Below the pieces are notes generated by a model that saw only the letters and a list, made by a program, of their open reading frames with translations, had not been told where the DNA came from and made no database searches. From the NCBI GenBank assembly GCA_934047225.1, contig OW203989.1, forward strand, positions 15,227,977 through 15,291,976: a DNA stretch of 64,000 nt. Direction: 5' to 3'. Both the position numbers and the translations under genes were made by a program. The stretch comes from Ypsolopha sequella (taxonomy: Eukaryota > Arthropoda > Insecta > Lepidoptera > Ypsolophidae). Below, piece by piece: positions 22,588 through 33,924 of this stretch (within the stretch, counting starts at the first letter, position 1; each line of letters opens with the position of its first letter).

Positions 22588-22846
22588 TCTTCTTCTTCTT
22601 CTTTTTGGTGGCTCGGTTTCCGCACCTAGTCTCTTACTTGGACGTTTGTGCGTGGAAAGTGTGGAGCCGGCTATTCCAGCCAGCCCAGCTCTCGCCAGAA
22701 TCCCAAGAGGCGACCTTGGCGAAGCGTCCCCGGTTCACCGAGGATCTTAGCCCGTTGTGTGCTGACGCATACGCAGTCTATCGTCACGTGGGTCAGCGTT
22801 TCTTCGGTCTCCATACAAGCTCTGCATAGTGGACCGTCCGTCAGAA
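22588..22846 (-). mobile_element. Short LINE insertion with a 14-bp target duplication
   Basis: AAAACCAAACCCCT flanks both sides exactly (22574-22587 and 22847-22860). Between them is a 259-bp minus-strand fragment that ends in an AAG microsatellite tail (plus-strand TTC repeats at 22588-22602) and carries the end of a LINE reading frame. It is a textbook 5'-truncated target-primed insertion. Confidence 0.9.
22671..22843 (-). pseudogene. LINE ORF2 C-terminal zinc-knuckle fragment
   Basis: The minus-strand frame, ending at the TAG at 22673-22671, encodes CRACMETEETLTHVTIDC, a C-x2-C-x8-H-x4-C motif. It continues with RAKILGEPGTLRQGRLLGFW and RELGWLE. A CCHC knuckle followed by a short tail with LLGFWRELG is the usual C terminus of RNase H-bearing LINE ORF2 proteins (I/R1/Jockey group, inferred). 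Only this end survives because of 5' truncation on insertion. Confidence 0.75.
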
Positions 22847-22860
22847 AAAACCAAACCCCT

Positions 22861-23544
22861 ACAACCGAGCAATTCTATTCGGATGAGCAATACGTTTTGG
22901 AATCGGTCTTCATGGAATAGTCTTCGGACTAACTTTGGTGAGTTTCGGAACGGACACAGAGTAATATAACGTAACATGTCAAAAGAAAAATTTGGCTCGA
23001 AGACGAAAATGTTTAAATGATGGATGAGTTTTTATCTACAGGTTTTATAATTACGGAGGACACTTACCGATAATCAAGTTTCAGACTCGTAGGAAATAAC
23101 AAAAAACAAATTCAAATGGCGTGACATATAAATATTGTTCTAGGCGAAAAAACAGAAATTGAGATGTGTTCAAACGTTTAACACTCTTCAGTTCATGTTT
23201 TGTAATTTTCGTATCCATGTAAACGTATAAAAATCATATCATGTTTAGAATCATGCTTTTGACAGGAGCAATATATTCCCGTTGATTTTCGCAAAGCAAA
23301 ATATTGATCGTGTCAGTAGAAAAAGTTGCTCGGGTTTGATCATTCCAAAATGCTCTCATTTGAGGTTTTGAAACCAGCATTGAGCTACTTTTATATAACA
23401 GATAGTAATATCTTGTACTTCATCGGACAACATAATTCGGCGTTTTGGAACGCTAAATTAATGTAGCTTTAGCTTTAATGTATTATTTCATTCCAAAACC
23501 AGTAAAAAGCACGGTTTTTCAAATCATTACAAACTTCTATTATA
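22861..23544. other. No recognisable gene
   Basis: No supported feature. Confidence 0.35.
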
Positions 23545-23740
23545 TTACACTTGCGGACGCCCGCAGCGTTGCTCGCATGGATCGTTTCTGCTAATTCCGT
23601 GGGAAGTTCCTAAAATCATTCCTTAGCGGATGTCTACATCATAAAACGAACATAAGTCCGAATTTCATGTTCTTATGTCCAGGTGTTTGATGTAAGCGTT
23701 GATAGATCAGTCAGTCTGATATTACCAGGTAATATTTATA
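23545..23740 (+). repeat. Dispersed repeat, second copy of 7290-7400
   Basis: TTCCTAAAATCATTCCTTAG, AATTTCATGTTCTTATGTCCA and GATCAGTCAGTC match the copy near 7300 in the same order. Confidence 0.5.
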
Positions 23741-23884
23741 TAAGTGAGTCAGGTAATACCTGCACCCGTAGCACGATGACGTGCGACTTCGTTTGTCATG
23801 CTATCGCTTATATTGGTTAGTGTGCGCAAAAATATTAAATATGAAATAAATCTTTAATTTATTTAATGTAAATTTATTATTTTA

Positions 23885-23990
23885 TTAGATATATTTTTAT
23901 AAGATTAAATTTGATTTTTAAAAAGTGTATTATGTTTACCTACTTTACAAAATAAACTATTTGAATTTGAATTGAATTTGAATTTTTATT
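23885..23990 (+). mobile_element. LINE 3' tail (GAATTTGAATTTGAA)
   Basis: Ends TACAAAATAAACTATTTGAA, then TTTGAATTGAATTTGAA. The same terminus occurs inverted at 63613-63720. The AATAAA-like motif and pentanucleotide tail are the 3' end of a non-LTR element; nothing coding remains. Confidence 0.65.
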
Positions 23991-24840
23991 TATTTTATTA
24001 ATTTATTGTTTAACATGATATTTTGCTTAAACCTACTACAATAAACACCACATAAACCTTCTCAGGTTTGTGTGTGGTGCACATTAATCTACCGTACAAT
24101 TTAACTTTTCGTGCTCATAAGTACAGTGACAAATCTAAAAATTATGGCCACAGTGTATCTTATTTTTTTACCTATAAAGGTCACTTTCCATTGTACTGGC
24201 AACAAGGGTAATCTAAAGTCACGCGTCATCGTGCTAATATAGAAGATATAATATTCTGCCAAGCTTTTGAAGTCTAACAGCTGAATGGATATTCCATACA
24301 CTTTCATAACATAGGACTTTTTTAGGTTTTTGCAACAAAACTTCCAGATATTTTTGAAGAGTAGAAATATCAAAGGCACTAATAGCCGGAGGCTTCACCA
24401 TAGATCATTGTCGTAGATTAGTTTGAAACTAAATGGCTCATTGTACTTTTTTAAATCCCATTTAAAACTTGTTGAGCAGTCCATTAACAACAAAATATCT
24501 TGTTAAACCCATTCTGTCAGACATATCAATACATTACATACAAAACCGTTGTTCTATTAAGTTGTAATTAAGGTATAAAACACCTGCAAAAAGTTTGCGT
24601 GTTAGATTATATTTGCTAATGAACTAACTACCAAATTGGATACAAAAAAGTTAACTTTGAATAACTGTGTTAAAAGAAGTTTTGTCCCGCGTTGATGTCT
24701 AATATATAGAAATTCATAATTCGCTTAGATTAAATTAGTTTAAGGTGTGTTAATTCGAAAACCATTTCGAGATTTAGGTTCAATAAGCCGTATTTTGAAA
24801 CTTGTGGTCTAAAAAACTCATGATGATGAATATTTTTACC
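23991..24840. other. No recognisable gene
   Basis: A short imperfect inverted repeat near 24040-24085 (CACCACATAAACC with GGTTTGTGTGTGGTG). No supported gene. Confidence 0.35.
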
Positions 24841-25060
24841 AAAAAGCTTGAACTTCCATTTGCCTTCGTGTGACGTTACTTGAGAAATGGCTGTTTAGAA
24901 ATGTGTCCTTTGCTATCAAAATAAATTTATAATAATTTGCTTCCGACTGATTTGAAGACAGACAGAGACAGACCACATTTTTTTACAAGCAATCACACAT
25001 AACAGTCATAATGTCTAAAATTCTCAAGTGACGTCATATCAAACAATTCTTAAAAATCAT
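24841..25060 (+). repeat. TGACGTCA-bearing repeat, copy 1
   Basis: The blocks TTGAGAAATGGCTGT, AATGTGTCCTTTGCTATCAA, TTCCGACTGATTTGA and AAGTGACGTCATATCA are found in reverse complement at 57660-57890. Both copies contain a GTCTCTGTCTGT-type stretch. Confidence 0.7.
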
Positions 25061-25344
25061 GAAAAAATACGACTAATTTATATACCAAATAATGAAAATT
25101 ATGTCCTAAAATGACGTAAATTCTCTGAAAAAGAAATTAAACAGAAATCTTTTAGAAATTAAGCTATATAAGTTGAGTGCAGGGCTCTTTTTTAATAAAA
25201 ACAAAATAATAATAATCGCCAATATTACAAGGAAAAAAACTAATTACGGAAAAGTAGGTTATTGGACATTTTAGGATTGACGAAACCTAAAATAAGTTTG
25301 ACTATTTAACATCCTTTACGATACACGTATTCTCATATACGTCT
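25061..25344. other. No recognisable gene
   Basis: AT-rich spacer. Confidence 0.3.
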
Positions 25345-25586
25345 ATAAGGTGACTTGCATGATATAGCCAAATTCATACTGGAGATTCTGTAAGTAGTCA
25401 GGATCTAGATTAAATTACCCTTTTTACAAAATACGAAAATTTTATTACAAAACAACCCCGAGTCAAGTATTATACAATACCTACATTTTTTAATGCTTTT
25501 TTCACAGTAATGGTCATTGACCCTTGGTCCTGACCACTTACCGAGTCTCCAGTATGAATTTGGCTACATCATGCAAAGTCATCTAA
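25345..25586. mobile_element. MITE family A, copy 2
   Basis: About 240 bp with long inverted ends. The left TATAAGGTGACTTGCATGAT and the inverted right AGATGACTTTGCATGATG both lead into TAGCCAAATTCATACTGGAG. No frame. This is the best preserved copy in the window. Confidence 0.85.
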
Positions 25587-25962
25587 TAATATGTAGAGCA
25601 ACCTATTTTTGAAACTGTATTTTTGTTTATCATGCTACATGGCTCGGGTCATTGTCGCCGTGCTCTGGAGTCAAGTTAAGAATCAAACACTGAAAAAAAA
25701 TTATAGTGACCATGAGCGATACAAAATTAAGTGACTACCAGTAAGGATTACGATTTAAACAATAGTTGTCATAGATACTCGACTTTTACAAGTTGTTAAT
25801 TAAAATTAGTTAAATAAGTTCTGTGTATATTGTTTACGAAAAATTTTGGAACAAAGGTTGCGTCAAGGAGTTAACATTGAGTCACACGACTTATCTAGTT
25901 AAATTTTTAATCTATACTTATAATAAAGCAGTAAAAAGTCGTGTCTGTACATTAAATATAAT
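25587..25962. other. No recognisable gene
   Basis: No supported feature. Confidence 0.3.
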
Positions 25963-26340
25963 AGGTCATTACCTATGAAATTGCCGAAATTTTCTTACAG
26001 ATTCATGAGTTCATAATCCCAGTAATTCAACAGCTATTTCAATTATTTGTTTTTGTTTGATTTACATCTGCGTATTAAATTTTGTTTTTATGGTAATTTT
26101 GATAACCAAAATTTAATTTTCAAAAACATTTCGTCCTAGAAGCCATCCGTTTCCATGAAAAGATTCGTAATATTTTTTTACAGCACACACTTTACAAAAA
26201 TTAAATTAATGTTCCTATTAGCTTAATGTTGCCTCATTCATACACAAAACAAGTTATAAAATTTGAATTTGTCATTCCTAAAAAAAAAGAGTTTCTTTCA
26301 AATTCTCTACAGAAAACGGCAATTTCATATGTAGAGACCT
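25963..26340. mobile_element. MITE family B, full copy
   Basis: The termini AGGTCATTACCTATGAAATT and, inverted, AGGTCTCTACATATGAAATT form a TIR of about 25 bp that continues into GCCG. The interior is 330 bp without a frame. The sister copy at 1-178 is inverted and partial. Confidence 0.75.
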
Positions 26341-27528
26341 AATATTTGCAAAGTTTTAAATGAAATGGGTTATTAGCATTTTACTGTGGCCAAACGTATG
26401 TTCTATTTTAACTCGAGAACCACATAACGGATTTAGATGCGGTTTTCTTTATTGTCATCGTAGTGACAATGGTTAACGCAAAGGTTATATGGAGTGTTGA
26501 TAAAATAACCAATAAGCCGGAAACGGGGCAAAATTGAATAAACGCGGGCGAAACCACGGGCGAAGAATAACTTTCGGCGCGTAATGATTTTTCATCACGA
26601 ATCAAATCGAACCTACAACTATTTAAATTTAATTTATATGTTAAATTTGATCCTGGATATAAAAATATCCATAATAATTGATTGCTTTAGGAAGAGATGA
26701 TTTAATATACCGCAATAAAGACTATTAAAGACCATAATAGTAGTTTATGACACTGGCACATAAAAAGGTTATTAAAACACAAGTGTGCGTTTAAAAAACG
26801 AGCTGTAAGCGTGTTTTTTTACAGTATACACGAATGTTTTAATACCCAGTTATGTGTTGTTTCATACACTACCATTTTATTTACACTCGTGCAATATGTA
26901 ACCTACCTATTTTCCAATCCATAAGATCTTGGTAACAATAATAATTGTCGTAAGCTGTTCTTGACTTTTCTGGTTCGTTTTTATTGTTTGTCAGTTTTGT
27001 TGCTATGTATTTATGCTGTCAGACATTTTTGCTTAGAATAAAACTTTAAACAAACAAAAAAGCAGTAAATATTTAATTAATAAATAAAGCACAAAATCTA
27101 TCCAGCAGTTCCCACGCATGTGAGACAAGGGTGCGGTCACAAAAATAAATCGGATTAAAATCAATCGTAGTCCACGGCGCATGGTTTGGTCATAAGTATG
27201 TACATAATTCAAACCATTCCCAATTAAAACCTGAGACATGGCTGTATAGACTAAGTTCCTTTTGCCTTCCAATGTCGTGTAACTGTACTTTTATAGCAGA
27301 AAAAGTTATTCAAAAGCATTATTTTGTTAATAAAACTGTTCTTTTAAATAATTATCTTTCTGATTAAGAGACGTTCATAATAAAAACGTCATTCTGCACT
27401 ATTTTTGAGTTCATAATCAGGATTTTACGATATGAGTGTAGATAAAAATTATTAAAGATTGTATTATTGCTACATATCGTTTAAACCTTGTATTAGTTTC
27501 GAATTTGTTAACGAACTACGTTTATTAA
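26341..27528. other. No gene; small inverted repeat
   Basis: At about 26757-26880, GGCACATAAAAAGGTTATTA and the reverse of a GTTTTAATACCCAGTTATGTG block form an imperfect TIR pair of a roughly 120-bp element. The remainder shows nothing. Confidence 0.4.
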
Positions 27529-27767
27529 ACAACGTGTAACAGAAAGGTGTAACCATATTTAAAGAGCTTTTAGCACAACTATTACTATGGAACCAACCCT
27601 GAAATCTCAAAAAAAAAATCTTCCATACATTTAGGCCGAGTGGCATTGCATTTTTCTATGAAACAGTTGTTTTTTTTTTCAAGATACAAAGTTTGTTCCA
27701 TAGTAAAAGTTGTTCTATACCATTGACTACTCTTCAAATATAGTTACACCTTTCTGTTACACGTTGT
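27529..27767. mobile_element. MITE with long inverted ends (ACAACGTGTAACAG)
   Basis: A 239-bp element. ACAACGTGTAACAGAAAGGT and its inverse at the right end run about 70 bp into imperfect arms (ACTATGGAAC near the centre). Non-coding. Confidence 0.8.
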
Positions 27768-28232
27768 ATAACAATAACGAAAAAAAAAACAAGAAACATA
27801 TTTATATTTTACTTATCAGCAGTCTCTGGTATAAAACTTTTAAGACTATATTTTATCTAATTAGGATACAAGCCATGACAAAAAACATCCTTTGTTTCTG
27901 GTTAAGTACTTACGTGTTCTAGATAACAATCGAGAAACAATTTTTGGGTATTCTAAAGTACATCGACCGGCCACTTCCTAAATCTTCATAAACAAAAAAA
28001 CTGATAAAAATGTGCTCTAATATGAAGAACATCTGCATAAATAAAAACTCTTATGATGTTTGGTAATTTACTAGAATAGTGACAAAAAAATGGTAATTTT
28101 TATTAAATTAAGTGATGATTCGGAAAAACAAATGGCCCCGGAAAACTGTACAGTTCGTGTAAGGCCCATTAATTACGAGATAAAAAATATACAATATGCA
28201 GTAGGTAATGTTCAGTAGTGGATAATTGACGA
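27768..28232. other. No recognisable gene
   Basis: AT-rich spacer. The 149-codon minus-strand frame at 28108-28557 spans this spacer, the adjacent MITE and a LINE 3' UTR, so it is not a gene. Confidence 0.4.
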
Positions 28233-28411
28233 AGGTACAGATATTCTGTCTCACGAAGCCCGTTTGGCTATCGTTGAAGTAGTGACGTGTGCACAGTACA
28301 CAGGCGCGTTTTGTACCGCTCCCGAGGTTACGCACACTAGAAAAAGTGCACGTACTACTACAAACACAGCCAAACGAACTTTGTGAGATACGTACAGAAT
28401 ATCTGTACGTG
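28233..28411. mobile_element. MITE with GTACAGATATTCTGT ends
   Basis: The left GGTACAGATATTCTGTCTCA and the inverted right end (ATACGTACAGAATATCTGTA) lead into CCCGTTTGGCT and its inverse AGCCAAACG. About 180 bp, GC-richer than the flanks, no frame. Confidence 0.7.
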
Positions 28412-28565
28412 AATGAATGAATGAATTGACACTTTATTGTACACAAAAGACATACAAAAGAAAATAGAGTATTGAAAACATAATTTTGTACAAAGGTGGA
28501 CTTATCACTTAAAGCGATTTCTTCCAGCCAACCTTTGGGTGGTAAAGAAATTGTCACTAGAAAAG
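28412..28565 (-). mobile_element. LINE 3' UTR with (TTCA)n tail
   Basis: On the minus strand it reads from an AAAGAAATCGCTTTAAGTG-like block to TTTGTGTACAATAAAGTGTC, then TTCA repeats (28413-28430). The AATAAA and tetranucleotide tail mark the 3' end of a non-LTR element. It abuts the preceding MITE directly. Confidence 0.65.
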
Positions 28566-28840
28566 TAAAAATAGGGGGATAGACGTAACAGAGTAAATTA
28601 AATGAAAATCAATAAAGTGTAAATACAAATAACCTACCAAATTAAACTTAATTTCAATAGATATCATAGATTTACATAAACAAATATACAAGAATATATT
28701 AATATATACATCTATAATATATATATATAGATATATGTATATATGTATACACGTCATACACAATTGTATGGATTCCGTTTAAAATAGACATTTTTAATAA
28801 GGATAAAAAATGTGATGTCATCGGAATTAATCTGTATTTT
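28566..28840. other. AT-rich spacer with (TA)n
   Basis: TATATA microsatellite at about 28715-28745. No gene. Confidence 0.4.
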
Positions 28841-28841
28841 T

Positions 28842-29580
28842 AACCGACTTCAAAAAGCAGGCGGTTCTCAATTCGACTGTATGTTTTTTTTTTTTTTTTT
28901 TGGCGTTGTTACTCTATAACTCCGTCATTTCTGAACCGATTTGAACAATTCTTTTTTTGTTTGAAAGAGTGTACTTCCAGGTAGGTCCCATTTTAGATTT
29001 GGTCATGATCTGATGAAGGTCTTCAGAGATAGGCAGTGAAACTCCTCAGAAAATGACAGCATACCTCTCGAAATTGAGGTAATCGCTTTGTACCTGGGTG
29101 CTGATTACAAAGTATTACTTGAAAATCGACATTCTTCCACCTGACCTTCGATCCTGGCTTCATCACCATATTCACCATAGAACTCCTCAACGGATCAGAG
29201 CACATAACTCGAGATTGCGGCAATCACTTGCGTTAGGGTGCCGATTTAAGGTTATTACTTGGAGATTATCAGAATACTCACCTGACCTTCGATCCTGGCT
29301 TCATCACCATTGAACTCCTCAACGGATGACAGCACATAACTTTGGATTGCGGCAATCAGTTTGTGTTAGGGTGCTCATTGCAGGGCATTGCTTGAAAATT
29401 GCCAGTGTACCCACCTGACCTTCGATCTTGGCTTCATCACCGTAGAACTCTTTAACGAATGACAGCACATAACTCGAGATTGCGGTAATCATGTTGTATC
29501 AGGGTGCTGATAGCAGTAATCTACTCAAACATAGCTACTTATACTCACTTGAACTTCGTTTCATATTAACACCACGTTTG
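28842..29580 (+). mobile_element. CCGACTTCAA-type element with internal tandem repeats
   Basis: Begins ACCGACTTCAAAAAGCAGG, then TCTCAATTCGACTGTATG and a 17-T run, a start I associate with very common lepidopteran repeats. The interior holds the 133-bp tandem array. The sequence continues into the hairpin at 29632-29993, whose arms also contain CCGACTTCAA in both orientations, so the whole 28842-29993 stretch may be one element. No transposase frame. Confidence 0.6.
29039..29565 (+). repeat. Four ~133-bp tandem repeats
   Basis: Units start at about 29039, 29180, 29312 and 29445 with GAACTCCTCAACGGAT-like sequence. They run through CACATAACTCGAGATTGCGG and end in CCTGACCTTCGATCCTGGCT then TCATCACC. 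Spacing is 141, 132 and 133 bp. Units differ by substitutions and small indels. Short frames here are by-products of the periodicity. Confidence 0.85.
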
Positions 29581-29631
29581 CAAGAACTACCCATACTTCA
29601 CAATTTAACCCAGCAACACTAAAAAATGTGA

Positions 29632-29993
29632 AATAAAATAAACTTTTAACAAAAAAATAGCAACCGACTTCAATAGTAACAGCAGTCATTCACTAAAAAG
29701 TTATTAATAATTCTATAAAGACCGATGGTACCGAAGCAACACTTTTGCTGACTTCTTTCTTCCTGAAACATTATGTTATCTAGAAGTCGGCGTATTTCCT
29801 ACGATATAGCAACATAAAAACCAATATAAGAACGCCGACTTCTAGATAACATAACGTTTCAGGAAGAAAGAAGTCTGCAAAAGTGTTGCTTCGGTACCAT
29901 CGGTCTTTATAGAATTATTATTAACTTTTTAGTGAATGACTGCTGTTACTATTGAAGTCGGTTGCTATTTTTTTATTAAAAGTTTATTTTATT
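29632..29993. repeat. Long hairpin, 162-bp arms, 38-nt loop
   Basis: The arms 29632-29793 and 29832-29993 are inverted copies with only a few mismatches. They include GCAACCGACTTCAATAGTAA and AGACCGATGGTACCGAAGCA and their inverses. The loop begins ATTTCCTACGATATAGCAAC. The near identity indicates a young or homogenised foldback. If transcribed it would form a stable double-stranded RNA. Confidence 0.9.
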
Positions 29994-30740
29994 CCTGACA
30001 TCATTGTGCAACATCAGCTCACTCGATGCAGTATATATCTAAAGGCGAAATCCCAAAAAGAATTTACCTAAGTATTTACAAAATTATTAATGACAAATTC
30101 TGAAGTTTGTGGTGCATACACAAAATAATAATAAGCTATAAGACAGGTGTGATAAGCTCCATTATTTTAAAATCAAATCACATTTGCAATACTGTTTTCT
30201 CAGATAAGCCGATTACAGATCTCAATGTCATGCATGATACCGCCAGCCACCAGCTTAACATTGCAATACATATATCATTGTGCATGGAATTTCGATAGGA
30301 TAGGTCTTGTACAAAGAAAGATGGTTAATTATAGGATTGAACAATATATGTATTTAACTACTTCGATACTGCAATAAGGTAATTACAACATTAAAGGAAA
30401 CCTCATACATACGGTCGCTTGGTGCCCACTACGGCCCCGGTCTAAACAAACAACGCTAAATCACTACACAAACAGGTATCTATGAAAACAAGGCCTCATA
30501 ATTAATGAATATTTTTTGATCATTTATTTTTTAATCCATTATTCTGTCTGTCAGGATCTCTGTCAAATAAAAAAAAATCATATACATATTTATTTACAAG
30601 ACTGCTGCCGAACAATAAAGTTCGTAATATATCACTAAATATGTTTTTAAATATATATGAATATAAATGTATAAATAATAATAAAAAATATAATAAATAT
30701 ATATAAAACCTGAATATATATAAATATTATAATCTTAATA
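29994..30740. other. No recognisable gene
   Basis: AT-rich with ATAAATATA-type runs at 30640-30730. Confidence 0.35.
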
Positions 30741-30744
30741 TTAA

Positions 30745-30870
30745 AAGCAGTTTTACAAGTATCTAAATTGTTTGACTGATGTTATAATATTAAATTAATA
30801 TTACAAGTCTGCGCTGTGATTAGCTAAATTTATTATAACACCGCTAGATAGCCAATCATTACGGATTAAT
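30745..30870 (+). repeat. Small MITE, uninterrupted copy
   Basis: The blocks AGTATCTAAATTGTTTG and TTTATTATAACACCGCTAGATA match 33940-34350, where a family A MITE sits between them. This copy shows the empty state. Confidence 0.6.
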
Positions 30871-31283
30871 TTCTTAAGCCCTTTACTCTCTCGCTTCTGA
30901 TTGGTCTCGATATATATATCTCATACATCCTATGAGCTCAGGGTATCATGGCGAGTATCACCTATAATATCATGAAGATTGTTATTTTTCTCATTTTTCG
31001 TTAAATTGTTCTTGATGGTCGTAGATAAAGTATTGTGTGCAACTGGACATAATTAGACATTGGAACACTCTCGCAAGACTATTACGAAGTATTACTCACT
31101 TCGTTCGTTTCGTGTACAAGCACTCGTGTCCCAATGTCTCACATTATGCCACATTTGCACAAAATACTATTATTTATTTTTTGGTAAAGTGGTAGTGAAG
31201 TACAAAAAAGAATAAAAAATATTATTAGAGTGCAATATAAACTAGAAAATATCAATCAGAAACAAATCCAAAGACAAGAATTT

Positions 31284-31350
31284 GAAAAAATTCCCCGGGC
31301 CACTTCTTGTTATCAAGACAAGCGCGCTATCAATTGCGCCACCGAGGTTA
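31284..31350 (-). other. tRNA-like fragment
   Basis: On the minus strand, CCTCGGTGGCGCAATTGATA then GCGCGCTTGTCTTGATAACA resembles a tRNA D-arm/A-box and anticodon arm. No B box (GGTTC..) follows at the expected place, so this is a decayed SINE head or tRNA pseudogene and not a functional tRNA. Confidence 0.4.
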
Positions 31351-32099
31351 GACCGGCGAATTCTTCCATCATACTTGTCCGCTGTTATTTTTGCATCTGC
31401 TTGATATACTAGCTTGTACTGCACATACAGAACGCTCACGCTTTATTAGAGTATTCATAGCGATGGATTTCGCAAAATAAACATAATCTTAATAAAAAAT
31501 ATATTACTTTTCAGATGACTGCGAAAACACAGCTAGCATGGACTGAATGTAAACATTGAATTTAATAAAATTCGTCTTTTGATAGTCTGAAAAATTGCGA
31601 CTGTAGCCGCAACTACAAACTAAAATAATGTGTTGATATATTTTTTGCCTCACAAGCTCAATCAACGATAAAATCAGCAATCCGTCGTGTAAAATTGAAG
31701 CCAGTTCTTCATTCATCAATTCAATACGGAACCATTGTATTCCTAACACCCTATACCGTTGTCAGAACGCTGACATCGTCCTTTGATGTGACATCGACAA
31801 CATTGTTGCTGATTCATTTTAACAAGGTATGCGAAAAACTGTTATGTTTTTGCCATAGAATAATTCAAACAATAAGGTTTACTTAAATAATTTGATTTGA
31901 AGATAGAATATTAGAAGTGTCAAAGCAACCGTTATTCTCAGACGTCCTTTTTAACATGATTTGGCGTTAACTGTTTAAATCAACATGTCAACTACTTTGT
32001 CAACTTAAGTATAATAATTCTGTTTCCTAAAAACATCTTTAGCTTAAAAAGATATTTAGTGCTGTACTGGAAAAAAAAATTAGTGCTGTAAGGCAAAAT
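31351..32099. other. No recognisable gene
   Basis: Short frames at 31504-31886 on both strands; no domain recognised. Confidence 0.35.
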
Positions 32100-32330
32100 A
32101 TTTATATATATATTTATATTTATTTATTATTTATTATTTATTATTTATTTATTATAACGGGTGAACCCAATAACAATAATTATAAGATTTAGTATTAAAA
32201 CATAAAATTTTAAATAATATAAAATAAACATAAAATTTAAAATAACTTTAAGCCAAAAAATAACTAATTAACTTACAAATTAATTTACTTTTAGTATCGA
32301 AGAACACGTCAGCAGACGGTTCGGACTCTA
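32100..32330 (-). mobile_element. Probable LINE 3' end with (AATA)n-type tail
   Basis: On the minus strand GGGTTCACCCGTTATAATAA is followed by ATAATAAATA-type repeats down to 32100. The preceding AT-rich 120 bp would be its 3' UTR. No coding part is visible. Confidence 0.4.
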
Positions 32331-32997
32331 AGAATGCATTGAGCTGTCGTCATTTTACACATTGGTGAATAAGGTGAATAAGATATCCTGAAACAACTGA
32401 AAAGGTGGGCTAAATGTTTATTTGACATGACCTTTATTAATATGTTGGTCAAAAGGAAAGAGTGAATCCTCACTAAATAAGGTAAACAACATGGAATCAG
32501 ATCGTGACGTGATTAGAATATACCGGTAATTCAGCTATTATTCGTGAAGAAATTGAAATTTCTTGGCATTGGACCCGAAACGGCACCACCTACTTGGCTT
32601 AGCTGCCAAATGTGCCGACCAACCAATGCATTCCGATCTCACGAACTAGGAGAATCGATTGATTGGTTGATACTGTTACTTTCTGATTTTAATTCATATA
32701 CAGGACCTAAATAATTGAAGTACCGTATCCTTCACAATACACTCGTCCAAATGGAGTTTTCCGTGAAAAAATTAATGTTTTCTGTTTTTGTTTATTCATG
32801 GTTAATTGAAAAAAATATTAACAAAATACATACTAGGTATAACTGCCTACAAAACACGGTAGTGGGAGTTCTTAATACATGTCATATTAAAATGTTATTT
32901 TTTAATTTTATTATTATTTATTATTTAACTATATACATCAAAACCTACCTGTAATACGTTTATCCGATATATCTACATTACATAAATGAATATATTT

Positions 32998-33037
32998 CAG
33001 TTAATTATTTACATATAACATTGTAAATAATTAACTG
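32998..33037. repeat. Perfect 16-bp hairpin
   Basis: CAGTTAATTATTTACA (32998-33013) and its exact inverse (33022-33037) are separated by 8 nt. Confidence 0.7.
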
Positions 33038-33914
33038 CAGCTGTAAAACAAGAGCTCTTACAGATTTGACGCACAGCTGAGTAAGTTTCGTTAAAATCCT
33101 AAAAATGCCTAAATGCCTTTACCTGGACATTAAAAATAGCTACTGCAGAGAGCAACTTTGTAGCTTCAAAATGCTGCTATGTTATTCAGAAATGTTAATT
33201 CAACCGCAAATACTCTAGCATGGTCTTCTTATCCTATTGCAGTCATAATGCCCAAGTACTCTTGTAACCCAACTTGAACTTGAACAACAGAGTAACCCAG
33301 CGAAATACCTCCACAGTAATAACAGTTCACACCCACCCGTAGCATGACGAAGACACTGATCGTGCCGATAACAACAACATTGTAATTTAGAACTTCAATG
33401 GGAAGAATAGTATCTCAATTTGCATATAGGGTACAAAGTAGTGGCGTCATGGCGCAAAAACTGTTGAACGTTCCGTCAGTTGATGGAATCGCGGTACATA
33501 ATTTGAGTTTTTTGGAAGGGATATCCTACTTTTTAAGGTTCCGTACCTTATCGTGGATAAATAGGACCCTTATAGGATTATAATATTATCCAAATGTCTG
33601 TCTGTCTGTGTGTCAAGGCCCTTTTTCTTAAGAACTGCTCGAGGTATCACATTAAAATAATATCGCTAGCTTCATACAAATATATTTTGGTTTCTAGTTT
33701 GAAGCGATAAAAACACTACTTTTAATACTAAAAATATTTTAATACTAAAAACCCCAGTCAGTCATCATCAAAAGGGTACTTCCCGGTGACCTACAATCTT
33801 GAAATTTGGTATGAAGGGAGATTTTTGGATTCTGGAATGTGACTTTTTAATATCTGCAGTTGTTTCTGGAGAGAAATTTAAATAGTATTAACTTCTCCCG
33901 TACCAGAATAATAT
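33038..33914. other. No gene; decayed ACGGAACC-type fragments
   Basis: GGTTCCGTACCTTATCGTGG at about 33537 followed by GTCTGTCTGTCTG at about 33595 resembles the left part of the ACGGAACCCT elements, but the right end is not clear. Confidence 0.4.
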
Positions 33915-33924
33915 AATTACAACA

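Noticed and set aside
28108..28557. 149-codon minus-strand open frame
   Set aside because: It runs through a MITE and a LINE 3' UTR with its simple-repeat tail, so it is not a protein gene.
29039..29565. CRISPR-like array
   Set aside because: The repeats are about 133 bp, contiguous and diverged, without unique spacers, and the genome is eukaryotic.
31284..31350. Functional tRNA gene on the minus strand
   Set aside because: The A-box region looks right but no B box or acceptor stem follows; better read as a decayed tRNA-like or SINE fragment.
32998..33037. microRNA precursor
   Set aside because: The perfect 16-bp stem with an 8-nt loop is too short for a typical animal pre-miRNA.
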